Shown here: piece after piece, positions 1 through 8,642 of the stretch
How the letters are laid out: each line of letters begins with the position of its first letter
Numbering within the stretch: the first letter of the stretch is position 1
From: Microcosmobacter sp040493455
GTDB taxonomy: Bacteria; Bacteroidota; Bacteroidia; Flavobacteriales; Flavobacteriaceae
DNA length: 64,000 nucleotides
Assembly (NCBI RefSeq): GCF_040493455.1
Contig: NZ_JANFDA010000001.1
Location: 310,001-374,000, forward strand
Direction: 5' to 3'
Program-made: the position numbers and the translations under genes
The notes under the pieces: generated by a model
Told to the model about the DNA's origin: nothing
Seen by the model: the letters and a program-made list of their open reading frames with translations, nothing else
Database searches by the model: none

Positions 1-1114
1 CCCAACCAAAATACAGGTATGGTGTACTTAGGATAAATGAAATGGCTACAGCCACAACCATCAAATACCACTTTGATTCTAGGTATTTTCGGTATGGAAT
101 ATTTTGACTCATGAGTAGCTTATAGTATTCACTATCCCAGGAAGGTACCAGCTGCCCAAACGTTAATAAAAATCCTCCTGTTACAAACATTGATGCAAAT
201 GCCAGGAATGCTGGTGTCTCTCTATAGATTTCTTGCGTGTAAAATATTAGACCATAAAACAGAAACAAGAAAGACATCATAAGCACTTGCTTTGGTCGTG
301 CATTTCTCCAAATGAGTTTGAGGTCATTCTTCAAAAATGGAGCAATACTTCCAAAACGATTCATCCATGTTAGGTCTACTGCATTAACTTCTTTTACTTT
401 TTTAGAGACAGTGTCATCTAGATAAAACCCTTTTTTAATGAAGTTAAAGTTTAAACGATACAGTCCATAAAGAATTAAAGCGCAAACTACAATTAAGTAA
501 GGCTGATTATATATTGCATTAAATGCAACTCCTGCGAGTTCTGATGTACTAAATATCTGAAAGTACTCTAAAGCAATCAAAATCAATAATAGTGGTGCAA
601 TAATATAGAAGTATGTATTGCTCTTGTTTATTAAAAAGTTCAGGAAATTGATTGATAATGTTAGTAGTACTACAGAGCCAAACCAGCAAAGAACGTTAAG
701 AACAGGATATCCTTTTGCTAATAGCACTACTGTAAATGGTAAAAACAAAAACAGCGATAAAAAATTGAAAAATGAGAGCGCTGTTTTACCCAACAAATAG
801 TTTATAACCTTATTCTTCTTTATTGGAATAATCATCAAAGGTTTAACATTCATTACAGGTAATTGCTGCATGAAATACCTTATGACAATTTCAAAAAGAA
901 ACCAATAGATAAGGAAGTTGTTTACGATAATAATTGGGTCTACTTCTGGAATGCTCTTCTTCAGAATAAAAAATAAAGCGCCTCCCATGACAATGGCTAT
1001 ACCTCCAAAATAAAGTGCTGCAAGAATGAGTAGAATCTTAATAGCTAAGCCTTTCTGAAAATATGATGCTCTAGTAAACTGTTTCCATTCAAAGCTTAAG
1101 AATTTTTTGATCAT
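1..1114 (-). CDS. DUF5687-like integral membrane protein (3' end cut by window edge)
   Basis: An open frame starts at the ATG at 1112-1114 and runs off the left edge, so about 371 codons are present and the C-terminus is missing. It begins MIKKFLSFEWKQFTRAS and then alternates strongly hydrophobic helices with short basic loops, including a central charged loop (KKGFYLDDTVSKKVKEVNAVD) and a WRNARPKQ segment. This layout resembles the DUF5687 family of Bacteroidota, usually about 490 residues, which looks like an ABC-2 type permease subunit. The ATPase partner would lie left of the window. The family name is from memory; a polytopic inner-membrane protein is certain, an export role is inference. 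Confidence 0.7.
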   Translation of the reverse strand, partial: MIKKFLSFEWKQFTRASYFQKGLAIKILLILAALYFGGIAIVMGGALFFILKKSIPEVDPIIIVNNFLIYWFLFEIVIRYFMQQLPVMNVKPLMIIPIKKNKVINYLLGKTALSFFNFLSLFLFLPFTVVLLAKGYPVLNVLCWFGSVVLLTLSINFLNFLINKSNTYFYIIAPLLLILIALEYFQIFSTSELAGVAFNAIYNQPYLIVVCALILYGLYRLNFNFIKKGFYLDDTVSKKVKEVNAVDLTWMNRFGSIAPFLKNDLKLIWRNARPKQVLMMSFLFLFYGLIFYTQEIYRETPAFLAFASMFVTGGFLLTFGQLVPSWDSEYYKLLMSQNIPYRKYLESKWYLMVVAVAISFILSTPYLYFGW

Positions 1115-1178
1115 GTTTTGGTTGTGTTTAAACCGTTAGTATATTAAGTCTATGATTTGTTACAAATTTTGTGTTGAT

Positions 1179-2204
1179 TTATAACACCGATTGTACTTTA
1201 TCTATAATGTGCTCTACTGGTATACTTCCTGCGCAGTCTTTGTAATCTTCTGGATATTTATTCCCGTAAATCGACGTTGGAATCAAAGGAAATTCTTCTC
1301 TGTTTGCAGTCAAAGCATAATCCGTCGGTTGATTGAAAGGTGCAAAACCAGCATAAGGATGTGTAACTCCCCAAATCGTAACTACCTTAACACCAAACAT
1401 AGCCGCCAAATGCCCATTCCCTGAATCCATAGAAAGCATTAGGTCTAAATTAGAAATTACTCTAAGCTCGTTATCTAAACTCAACTTTCCAGCAAGGTTT
1501 ACAACATTTTTATTGTTTTCAGCTATAGTGTCTAAGATTGAAACTTCTTTTTCTCCCCCTCCAAAAAGGAAAACTTTATGGTTTTTGGACAGATTTTTTA
1601 TGACTTCCTTCATCTTGTCCAAAGGATACATTTTGCTTTCGTGTGCAGCAAAGGGCGCCACGCCAACCCACTTTTTAGTTTTGCGTTCGGTAGCTTCTAT
1701 AATATATTCCATCCTTTCTGGGATAGGAAGTTTGTTCCTAAAACTAGGCTGTGATAAGTCTAACTTGAACCCAAGTTTTGCAAAAACATCGGCATAGCGT
1801 TGGTGCGTCGTTTTTAGTTGCTTGAATTGTTGTCCAGATGTGAGTGCTTTTTTTTCTGCTCTTCCTTTATCAATTTGAATACATGGTTTAGATAAGAACG
1901 TTTTCAAAACATTACTGCGAAGCACATTGTGTAAATCTGCTACGGCGTCAATGTTGAGTTTTTTTATTGCGCGTGAAAGCTTCCAAAGTCCAATAATGCC
2001 TTTGTGCTTCCCTTTGACCTCAGCTTCAAATACAGATACGTTTGTTAAGTCTCCAAAGAATGGTGCGAAATGTGCTCTGGTGAGTACGGTAAGTTTTACT
2101 TCAGGATATTGTTGTGTTAATGCTCTTAATACTGGGATAGTCATTGCCACATCTCCCATTGCAGAGAGGCGAATAACTAAGATATGTTTAGGTAAAGGAG
2201 ACAT
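1179..2204 (-). CDS. Glycosyltransferase family 9 (heptosyltransferase-like)
   Basis: This 341-residue protein has the two Rossmann-like halves of ADP-heptose:LPS heptosyltransferases (GT9, WaaF/RfaF type). The N-terminus HILVIRLSAMGDVAMTIPVL is the typical first strand and acceptor loop (RxSxxGD). The C-terminal half carries MDSGNGHLAAMFG (from residue 259) followed by IWGVTHP, the family's nucleotide-sugar site. It probably adds a sugar to the lipopolysaccharide core on the cytoplasmic face of the inner membrane. It lies downstream of the DUF4254 gene, an arrangement known in Bacteroidota; the two are separated by a short palindromic repeat. The donor sugar cannot be deduced. Confidence 0.88.
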   Translation of the reverse strand: MSPLPKHILVIRLSAMGDVAMTIPVLRALTQQYPEVKLTVLTRAHFAPFFGDLTNVSVFEAEVKGKHKGIIGLWKLSRAIKKLNIDAVADLHNVLRSNVLKTFLSKPCIQIDKGRAEKKALTSGQQFKQLKTTHQRYADVFAKLGFKLDLSQPSFRNKLPIPERMEYIIEATERKTKKWVGVAPFAAHESKMYPLDKMKEVIKNLSKNHKVFLFGGGEKEVSILDTIAENNKNVVNLAGKLSLDNELRVISNLDLMLSMDSGNGHLAAMFGVKVVTIWGVTHPYAGFAPFNQPTDYALTANREEFPLIPTSIYGNKYPEDYKDCAGSIPVEHIIDKVQSVL

Positions 2205-2217
2205 AAAACCTATTCAT

Positions 2218-2279
2218 GTCATATTGAGCGTAGTCAAAACATCTTCAAAAGTGAGATTCTTCACTTCGTTCAGAATGAC
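2218..2279. repeat. Dispersed palindromic repeat element (decayed copy)
   Basis: The intergenic stretch between the GT9 and DUF4254 genes begins GTCATATTGAGCGTAGTC and ends TTCACTTCGTTCAGAATGAC, so its ends form an imperfect inverted repeat of the type GTCAT(T)CTGA-CGAAGT... / ...ACT-CG-TCAG-ATGAC. This matches, from memory, a small repeat common between flavobacterial genes. On the minus-strand transcript it would fold into a long hairpin between the two cistrons. Confidence 0.6.
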
Positions 2280-2282
2280 ATT

Positions 2283-2891
2283 TTACTTCTGTGCTCTTAA
2301 TACTGGATTGAGCTCGTCGTCATTATACATTTTCATCTGCTTATAGACTTTCATGTATTTGTCGCCGCTTTCAATATCCGTAAGTAAGTCGTCAATAGCA
2401 GTGCTAAGATCTACGCGTTGTTCTAGTAATACATTGAGCTTCTTTTGGCAAGCATCGCGATGCTCTTGAGTGGCGTCTTCGCGAGTAGCTTCTACATTCA
2501 TATGATAAATCTTCAATGCCAGAATAGATAATCTATCGATTGCCCAAGCTGGACTTTCGGAATTTATTTTAGCATCAGATTTCACCTGAACATCCTTGTA
2601 TTTATCAAGAAAATAACTATCAATAAATTCAACTGTATCTGTTCTGTCTTGATTTGAAGCATCAATCATTCGCTTTAGCTTTAAAGCTCCTACTGGATCA
2701 ATGTTTGGATCTCTAATAATGTCCTCATAAGCCCATTGTACAGTATCTATCCAACACTTTCTATACAATAAGTGACCTATAAGGTCTTCATCCTTATTGT
2801 GCTTATTTGTAAAAGGTTGGTCAATGGTGTTTAAAACTTTGTATGTTTTAATTGCATCTTGAAAAATTGTATTGGCCTTTTCTGAGAACAT
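2283..2891 (-). CDS. DUF4254 family protein
   Basis: The 202-residue protein is soluble and helix-rich, with no signal peptide. It matches DUF4254, a Bacteroidota family of unknown biochemical role that is habitually encoded just before a GT9 glycosyltransferase, as it is here. Recognisable segments are LIGHLLYRKCWIDTVQWAYEDI in the first third and a conserved SPAWAIDRLSILALKIYHM segment in the middle. The start at 2891 is supported by a TATATTTG promoter element 20 bases upstream. The context suggests a helper in lipopolysaccharide core synthesis; that is inference from neighbourhood alone. Confidence 0.8.
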   Translation of the reverse strand: MFSEKANTIFQDAIKTYKVLNTIDQPFTNKHNKDEDLIGHLLYRKCWIDTVQWAYEDIIRDPNIDPVGALKLKRMIDASNQDRTDTVEFIDSYFLDKYKDVQVKSDAKINSESPAWAIDRLSILALKIYHMNVEATREDATQEHRDACQKKLNVLLEQRVDLSTAIDDLLTDIESGDKYMKVYKQMKMYNDDELNPVLRAQK

Positions 2892-2910
2892 TGTTATAAA
2901 ATTTAGGTTA

Positions 2911-2918
2911 CAAATATA
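2911..2918 (-). promoter_or_regulatory. Promoter -7 element for DUF4254-GT9
   Basis: On the minus strand this reads TATATTTG, an exact match to the Bacteroidota -7 consensus TAnnTTTG. It would place the transcript start near 2905 and give a short leader to the ATG at 2891. A clear -33 TTTG is not seen. Confidence 0.6.
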
Positions 2919-2961
2919 CTTGATATTATTAACTTTAAACGCTTATAAATTTTAAAGCTAA

Positions 2962-3621
2962 ATGACAGTTCACCATATATCACAGGACAATTCTATCTTA
3001 AATAATTTTATTGCTGAAATACGAGATGTCAATGTACAAACGGACAGGATGCGATTCAGAAGAAATATAGAACGTATCGGCGAAATTCTTAGTTATGAAT
3101 TGAGCAAATCTCTCGATTATCGCACAAAAACAACTCAAACGCCTTTGGGTGTTTCTGAAATACAGGTTCCAAATAATGATATCGTATTGTGCTCTATATT
3201 AAGAGCTGGTGTTCCGTTACATAATGGTTTGCTAAACTATTTTGATATGGCGGAGAACGCATTCATTTCGGCTTATCGGCATCATAAAGAAAATCCTGAA
3301 ACTTTTGAGATTGTGGTTGAGTACCTTGCTTGTCCTTCGCTAGAGAATAAGACGCTTATTTTAGCAGATCCTATGCTTGCAACTGGTCAGTCTATGGTTG
3401 CTACTTATGAAGCTTTACTCCCTTTTGGAAAACCAAAGTCTGTTCACTTGGTTAGTGTCATTGGTGCTAAGGAGGGTGTTGAATATGTTGAAAAGCAGTT
3501 TGATGATTCTGTGCATTTATGGATTGCTGCTATCGATGAGACTTTGAATGATAAAGGCTATATTGTTCCTGGTCTAGGTGATGCTGGTGATTTAGCATTT
3601 GGAGAAAAGTTACAGCAATAG
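2962..3621 (+). CDS. upp: Uracil phosphoribosyltransferase
   Basis: This 219-residue enzyme converts uracil and PRPP to UMP in pyrimidine salvage. It has the PRPP-binding loop LILADPMLATGQS (residues 132-144) and the uracil-binding C-terminal motif YIVPGLGDAGD (from residue 200). VHLVSVIGAKEGVEYV between them is also typical. Length is close to the usual 208-220. Its last 12 bases overlap the convergent DUF6427 gene. The leader holds only a one-mismatch -7 candidate (TAACTTTA, 2930-2937). Cytosolic, no oddities. Confidence 0.95.
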   Translation: MTVHHISQDNSILNNFIAEIRDVNVQTDRMRFRRNIERIGEILSYELSKSLDYRTKTTQTPLGVSEIQVPNNDIVLCSILRAGVPLHNGLLNYFDMAENAFISAYRHHKENPETFEIVVEYLACPSLENKTLILADPMLATGQSMVATYEALLPFGKPKSVHLVSVIGAKEGVEYVEKQFDDSVHLWIAAIDETLNDKGYIVPGLGDAGDLAFGEKLQQ

Positions 3622-4533
3622 CACAACTATTGGCGTAATCATTAACAGTGCAAGTAATACTTCTTTGAATCGTAAATCACTAATCCTTTCTAAATAATTG
3701 GTCATAATAATGGCCAAAGGTGCAAATAGAAATAGAAATTCACTACCGATTTTTAACGGTGAAACTATAATGATGGCTAAAGCCACTAGTACGGAAGTTC
3801 CTATTAACACATACGAGGGTTTTAGTTTTCCTTTTACTTCCCTAATAAGCTTAATGTAGAATACTAACGTCCACATAAGGATTGTGAAAATCATAGTAAA
3901 AGCAACAATGAACGCTATTGCATTATAGTTAGAGAAATCGAAACTTATACTTGGCGTTATTAGTAGATCACTTAAAAAATTATCATAAACCAAAATATTG
4001 AATGCCACAACGATAATCGCTACTCCAATCAATGTTACGAAAGGAACCATCCAGTTTTTGATATCGTTTTGGGAATAATACAATAATGCTACAGGTATTA
4101 GAGCAAAAAATAGAATTGCCCAGAAATAGCAAAGCGAAGCCATAGCAATCCAAAAGGTGGCGTCAAAAAACTTCTTTTTGATACTTAATTTTGAATGAAG
4201 GCTTATCAATCTTCGTAATGCAAATAGAATAAACACATTGGCTAACAAAATTGAAGTATTGCTGAGACTATTGGGGACAAGCGCTATAAAGAGACCATAG
4301 ATTAAAATAGTATAACTGTTTTTTTGCGTTAAACTATTCTTACCAATTATGAAGTCTAACACAAAAACCGAAAAAACTGCCACTAGTAAAACCCCTAGTT
4401 GTTTGAGCGCTTCGAGTGTCAATAAATGTTCTAAGATGTACTGACTTCTAACATAAAAAAACACCAAACAGATAAGTACAATAATAATTATACTGTGTAT
4501 TGGTTTTGATTTGCTAAAAAATCTTGAAATCAT
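3610..4533 (-). CDS. DUF6427 family integral membrane protein
   Basis: The 307-residue protein is almost entirely hydrophobic, with roughly eight to ten predicted membrane helices and short charged loops. The N-terminus MISRFFSKSKPIHSIIIIVL and the overall layout match a Bacteroidota-specific family annotated DUF6427 (from memory). The next gene, read divergently, is a small DUF6341-like protein, and purD follows; this cluster is commonly seen in Flavobacteriia. Its 3' end overlaps the end of upp by 12 bases on the opposite strand. Function unknown. Confidence 0.75.
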   Translation of the reverse strand: MISRFFSKSKPIHSIIIIVLICLVFFYVRSQYILEHLLTLEALKQLGVLLVAVFSVFVLDFIIGKNSLTQKNSYTILIYGLFIALVPNSLSNTSILLANVFILFALRRLISLHSKLSIKKKFFDATFWIAMASLCYFWAILFFALIPVALLYYSQNDIKNWMVPFVTLIGVAIIVVAFNILVYDNFLSDLLITPSISFDFSNYNAIAFIVAFTMIFTILMWTLVFYIKLIREVKGKLKPSYVLIGTSVLVALAIIIVSPLKIGSEFLFLFAPLAIIMTNYLERISDLRFKEVLLALLMITPIVVLLL

Positions 4534-4553
4534 TTATAGAGTTTGTATATTTG
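4524..4553 (+). promoter_or_regulatory. Promoter for the DUF6341-like gene
   Basis: TTG at 4524-4526, a 19-base spacer and TATATTTG at 4546-4553 give both halves of the Bacteroidota promoter. The upstream half lies inside the first codons of the divergent DUF6427 gene. The predicted start near 4560 supports the ATG at 4572 over an upstream in-frame ATG at 4524. Confidence 0.65.
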
Positions 4554-4571
4554 CTCGGTAAATATAAAATT

Positions 4572-4799
4572 ATGAAAGATTTCTTCTACGCTATACAAGA
4601 TTTGTTTGTAAATTATCTTTTTGCACCTTACGATTACTTTAGAGAACTAGAGTTAGAAAACTGGTGGTCAGCCAATATTGTTTCTTGGTTGTTCTTAGTA
4701 GTTGGGTTTGTTGCTTTCCTTTATTGGATGAAAGAATTACGAATCTTCAACAATAATGGTGAAGAAGATAAGACTGTTACTGCACACTCTTATTTATAG
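4572..4799 (+). CDS. DUF6341-like small membrane protein
   Basis: The protein is 75 residues from the ATG at 4572. It opens MKDFFYAIQDLFVNYLFAPYD, has a central LENWWSANIVSW motif running into a single membrane helix (VSWLFLVVGFVAFLYWM) and ends in an acidic tail (NNNGEEDKTVTAHSYL). This matches a small Flavobacteriia family annotated DUF6341 from memory. An ATG at 4524 in frame would add 16 residues, but it falls within the promoter, so 4572 is preferred. The stop codon overlaps the end of convergent purD by 6 bases. Function unknown; probably anchored in the inner membrane. Confidence 0.75.
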   Translation: MKDFFYAIQDLFVNYLFAPYDYFRELELENWWSANIVSWLFLVVGFVAFLYWMKELRIFNNNGEEDKTVTAHSYL

Positions 4800-6065
4800 A
4801 TCGAATCCTATATCCTTACGATAATACATCTTATCAAAGTTGATGTTTTCAATACTTTGGTAAGATTTTTTTAGTGCCTCTTGGTATGTGTTACCATAGC
4901 TGGTCACTGCCATAACTCGTCCTCCGGAAGTTAAAACTGCTCCGTCTTGTTCTTGTGCACCTGCATGAAACAGTATACTATTCTCTACCTCATCTGTTCC
5001 TGAAATACGCTTGCCTTTTTCGTAAGCTTCTGGATATCCTCCCGATACTAACATTACTGTTGTGGCTGCTCTTTCGTCAATATCAATATTTATTGAGCCA
5101 AGGCTCTCATCAGCAACGGCTTTAAATAATTGTCCAAGATCGTTTTTAAGTCTTGGTAAAACTACTTCAGTTTCTGGGTCTCCAAGTCTTACGTTGTATT
5201 CTATTACTTTTGGTTGATCTCCAACTTTTATCAATCCAATAAAGATGAATCCTTTATATGGTAAGTTGTCTTCTTTTAGTCCTTTAACTGTTGGTTTTAC
5301 TATCTGCTCTTCAATCTTCTCCATGAAGCTTGAATCTGCAAAGGGAACTGGTGACACTGCTCCCATTCCGCCTGTATTTAACCCTGTATCTCCTTCTCCA
5401 ATACGCTTATAATCTTTTGCAGTTGGAAGGATTTTATAGTTTTCTCCATCAGTAAGCACAAAACAACTCAGTTCTATACCGTCCAAAAACTCTTCAATGA
5501 CTACTGTTGCACTAGCATTTCCAAACTTAGCATCAACCAACATGTTTTTCAATTCGACTTTAGCTTCTTCAATATCATTAATGATCAACACTCCTTTACC
5601 TGCAGCTAATCCATCCGCTTTTAGTACATAGGGTGGATTAAGTGTTTCCAAAAAAGCATAGCCTTCTTCCAAATTTTCAGAAGTAAAACTCTGATAGGCC
5701 GCAGTAGGAATATTGTGGCGCATCATAAATTCTTTTGCAAACTCCTTACTGCCTTCTAGCTGAGCCGCTGCTTTTTGAGGTCCAATAACTGCTACATGTT
5801 GTAAGCTCTTATCATTGATGAAAAAGTCATGAACTCCTTGTACTAAAGGATCTTCTGGGCCAACAACGACCATATCTATCTCTTTGGAAAGTGTCGCATC
5901 TTTTATGGCTTCAAAATCAGTGACTTTTATGTTTAGGTTCTCTGCTATTTGAGTTGTTCCAGAGTTTCCTGGGGCTACATAAAGATTTTCGCATTCTGTA
6001 CTTTGGGCAAGCTTCCAGGCTATAGTATGTTCGCGACCTCCAGAACCTAAGATAAGTATGTTCAT
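4794..6065 (-). CDS. purD: Phosphoribosylamine--glycine ligase
   Basis: This 423-residue ATP-grasp enzyme joins 5-phosphoribosylamine and glycine in the second step of purine synthesis. The N-domain starts MNILILGSGGREHTIAWKL with the GSGGREH signature at residues 7-13. The ATP-grasp core contains PYVLKADGLAAGKGVLI and GGMGAVSPVP, and the metal-binding NVRLGDPETEVVLPRL is intact. Length is normal for PurD. A monocistronic unit is likely because both neighbours run the other way. Confidence 0.96.
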   Translation of the reverse strand: MNILILGSGGREHTIAWKLAQSTECENLYVAPGNSGTTQIAENLNIKVTDFEAIKDATLSKEIDMVVVGPEDPLVQGVHDFFINDKSLQHVAVIGPQKAAAQLEGSKEFAKEFMMRHNIPTAAYQSFTSENLEEGYAFLETLNPPYVLKADGLAAGKGVLIINDIEEAKVELKNMLVDAKFGNASATVVIEEFLDGIELSCFVLTDGENYKILPTAKDYKRIGEGDTGLNTGGMGAVSPVPFADSSFMEKIEEQIVKPTVKGLKEDNLPYKGFIFIGLIKVGDQPKVIEYNVRLGDPETEVVLPRLKNDLGQLFKAVADESLGSINIDIDERAATTVMLVSGGYPEAYEKGKRISGTDEVENSILFHAGAQEQDGAVLTSGGRVMAVTSYGNTYQEALKKSYQSIENINFDKMYYRKDIGFDL

Positions 6066-6082
6066 CAGTTATTAGTTTGGCG

Positions 6083-6090
6083 CAAAAATA
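6083..6090 (-). promoter_or_regulatory. Promoter -7 element for purD
   Basis: On the minus strand this is TATTTTTG, matching TAnnTTTG, 17 bases before the purD ATG. It is back to back with the plus-strand promoter at 6116-6123. Confidence 0.5.
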
Positions 6091-6091
6091 A

Positions 6092-6123
6092 TTGCTTTTA
6101 AGCTCAAAAAATAACTAGATTTG
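6092..6123 (+). promoter_or_regulatory. Promoter for the adenylate-forming enzyme/GT4 pair
   Basis: TTG at 6092-6094, a 21-base spacer and TAGATTTG at 6116-6123 match the Bacteroidota promoter. The gene starts at 6135, so the leader would be only a few bases long. Confidence 0.5.
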
Positions 6124-6134
6124 AAAAATTATCT

Positions 6135-7478
6135 ATGTCCTTGTATAATTTCATACTTCAATCTGTCATTTTACCAATTGGCAATCGTTTTTTTGGTGGT
6201 TCTTACCTAAAATACCTCAAGGCATGGAAACAAAATGACCAGAAATCGGAAGATGACCTCAAACAAATTCAGCATAAAAATCTAGATGATATTCTTAGAC
6301 TGGCAATAGATAAAGTGCCATACTATAAAAGCTTGGCTATATCTACAGAAGATAGTCCTTACGACACCTTAAAATCGTTTCCTATACTTACTAAAGACAT
6401 TCTTAGAAATGAACTGAACAACTTAATTTCTGTAGATTATGATATTCAGGATTTAGATAAAAACCATAGTAGCGGAAGCAGTGGTCAACAGTCTTTTACG
6501 TATATGACTAAAGACCATAAGTTCTATCTGCGTGCATTACAGACACATTGGTGGAATTGGAGTTCGTATAGTATTGGTGATCCTATACTACAGTTTGGAA
6601 TTTCACAGCAACGAACGTTTGTGAAAAAGCTTAAAGATGTTTTCTACAGATGCTTTTATGTGAAAGCTTTTGGTTTGTCTGAATCTGAATTGAAAACGGT
6701 TTCTGAAAAGTTAACAAATTCGGACATTAATTATATCGCAGGGTATCCTTCTGTCATCAATCAGATTGCGCTTTCTGTCAAAGCACATCAACTTAGCCCT
6801 AATGTGAAGGGTATTGTTTGCTTTGGAGACAAGCTATTTGATCATCATAAAGTCAATATGAAAGACAGCTTCGGTGAAGACTTGAGTTTAGTCGATACTT
6901 ATGGCTGTGCTGAGGGATTGCTCATGGCTTGCAAATACGATACGCCTTATTATTATATTATGTCTCCTCATGTTCATATAGAAATAGTTGATGATAACGG
7001 AAACGCCGTTGAAGATGGGGTTATGGGTAATGTTTTAATTACATGCTTAACCAATGAAGCCATGCCTTTGATCCGTTACAAACTGGGAGACCTGGCAATA
7101 AAGCTCCCTAAAGAACGATATCCTGATGGTCGATTACTGAATTACCCCTTACTACAAAAGATTGTTGGTCGGGAAACTGATGTCATAAAATCTAAAACCG
7201 GTGTTGTCCTCAATGTTCATAGTTTTACGGGAGTGATGGAATACTATGAAAATATAAAGCAATATAAGGTCATTCAAGATAGTTTAGAGCAAATTACCAT
7301 TCAGTATATTGTTGATGCTAATTATGATTTTGATGTAAAGACTTTGGATGACATAAAAACGAAACTCGATGACCTTACTAAAAGCGGATTGCATATCTTG
7401 TTTGAAGAAGTAAACCAGATTGCTTCTAGCAAGTCTGGAAAGCCACAGATAATTGAGTCAAATTTGCCTAAAGTTTAG
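6135..7478 (+). CDS. Phenylacetate-CoA ligase-like adenylate-forming enzyme (polysaccharide locus type)
   Basis: This 447-residue protein belongs to the PaaK/coenzyme F390 synthetase-like branch of adenylate-forming enzymes. The phosphate-binding motif is SSGSSGQQSF (about 112-121), the adenine motif lies in DTYGCAEG, and IRYKLGDLA is the hinge-proximal motif. Members in Bacteroidota capsule and O-antigen loci are unassigned and may activate an acyl or amino acid for polysaccharide decoration. The stop codon is followed at once by the ATG of a GT4 gene, so the two are co-transcribed. The substrate is unknown, and a CoA ligase role should not be assumed. Confidence 0.8.
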   Translation: MSLYNFILQSVILPIGNRFFGGSYLKYLKAWKQNDQKSEDDLKQIQHKNLDDILRLAIDKVPYYKSLAISTEDSPYDTLKSFPILTKDILRNELNNLISVDYDIQDLDKNHSSGSSGQQSFTYMTKDHKFYLRALQTHWWNWSSYSIGDPILQFGISQQRTFVKKLKDVFYRCFYVKAFGLSESELKTVSEKLTNSDINYIAGYPSVINQIALSVKAHQLSPNVKGIVCFGDKLFDHHKVNMKDSFGEDLSLVDTYGCAEGLLMACKYDTPYYYIMSPHVHIEIVDDNGNAVEDGVMGNVLITCLTNEAMPLIRYKLGDLAIKLPKERYPDGRLLNYPLLQKIVGRETDVIKSKTGVVLNVHSFTGVMEYYENIKQYKVIQDSLEQITIQYIVDANYDFDVKTLDDIKTKLDDLTKSGLHILFEEVNQIASSKSGKPQIIESNLPKV

Positions 7479-8642
7479 ATGAAAGATGTCCTAATTATTA
7501 CCAACTATTATCCTCCTGAAACTGGAGCAGCTTCTAATAGGATTAATCATCTGGCTGAAGGGCTTTCGAATCAAGGCTTTAAAGTCAGAGTCCTTACTCC
7601 TCTTCCTAATTATCCTACTGGTAAAATATTTAAAGCTTATAAAGGTCGTATAGAAAACCCAACGGTTGAAAACAATGTCACTATCCATCGGTTGTGGATA
7701 TATGCCAATAATTCCAAAAATAAACTTCTAAGGCTTTTAGCAATGCTGTCTTATAGCTTTAGCCTTGTCTGGTTTTTTATGTGGAATAGGATTCCAAAGA
7801 CTGTTATTGTTCAATCGCCTCCTTTGTTAGTGGCTTTTACTGCTGTTCTGTTTTTAAGATCAAAAAGAAGAAAATTAATCCTCAATGTCAGTGATCTTTG
7901 GCCAATTGCAGGGCTGGAGCTTGGTGCTTTCAAAAAAAACTGGTCTTATAAGCTTCTTGAAAACATTGAACGTTTTAACTACAAAAATGCAAATCTGGTT
8001 TTAGGTCAAAGCAATGAGATATTAACGCATGTTACTTCTCTATATCCTGAAAAAGAGGTTTTCCTATATCGAAACTTCCCAAAGATTGGTATTAGCCCTC
8101 TTCAAGAACCAGATGATACTCAACAAGAGCTAAAAATCGTTTATGCTGGCTTACTTGGTATTGCTCAAGGTATTTATAAGTTGATTCAAGAACTAGAACT
8201 GAAAGATGTAGAGTTTCATATTTATGGAAATGGCGCTGAACGAGCATTAATAGAACGCTATATTTCTGAAACTCCAGAGAAGACTATAATTTATCATGGT
8301 GAGGTCAGCAGACAAGAACTGCATAAAGTGCTTACAAACTATGATGCTACTATTATTCCTTTACTAAATAGAATTTACGGCTCTGTGCCTTCAAAGATAT
8401 TTGAATATGCCTATTTAGGTTTGCCCATGATCTATTTTGGTGGTGGTGAAGGTGAAAATATTATTACTGAAAATAACTTGGGTTGGGTTGCTGACGTAGG
8501 TAATTACAAGGCCTTGAACGATTTGATTGCTACTCTTGAAAGGGGTAAGTTATCGAATAGTTTTAGGTATGAGATTCAAAATACAGCTCAAAATAAATTC
8601 AACTTTGATAGGCAACTTAAGGAATTTTCGGCAATGGTTTAA
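7479..8642 (+). CDS. Glycosyltransferase family 4 (WbuB-like)
   Basis: The 387-residue protein starts MKDVLIITNYYPPETGAASNRI, the first strand and glycine-rich acceptor loop of WbuB/WcaI-type GT4 enzymes. LRLLAMLSYSFSLVWFFMW is a hydrophobic membrane-associating segment. The C-terminal GT-B domain has VYAGLLGIAQGI and the donor-binding stretch GSVPSKIFEYAYLGLPMIYFGGGE. It likely adds a sugar to a lipid-linked repeat unit. It abuts the preceding gene with no gap and overlaps the convergent sugar transferase gene by 4 bases. Confidence 0.88.
   Translation: MKDVLIITNYYPPETGAASNRINHLAEGLSNQGFKVRVLTPLPNYPTGKIFKAYKGRIENPTVENNVTIHRLWIYANNSKNKLLRLLAMLSYSFSLVWFFMWNRIPKTVIVQSPPLLVAFTAVLFLRSKRRKLILNVSDLWPIAGLELGAFKKNWSYKLLENIERFNYKNANLVLGQSNEILTHVTSLYPEKEVFLYRNFPKIGISPLQEPDDTQQELKIVYAGLLGIAQGIYKLIQELELKDVEFHIYGNGAERALIERYISETPEKTIIYHGEVSRQELHKVLTNYDATIIPLLNRIYGSVPSKIFEYAYLGLPMIYFGGGEGENIITENNLGWVADVGNYKALNDLIATLERGKLSNSFRYEIQNTAQNKFNFDRQLKEFSAMV

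Noticed and set aside
2930..2937. TAACTTTA as a promoter for upp.
   Set aside because: It has one mismatch to the -7 consensus and no matching -33 element at the right distance.
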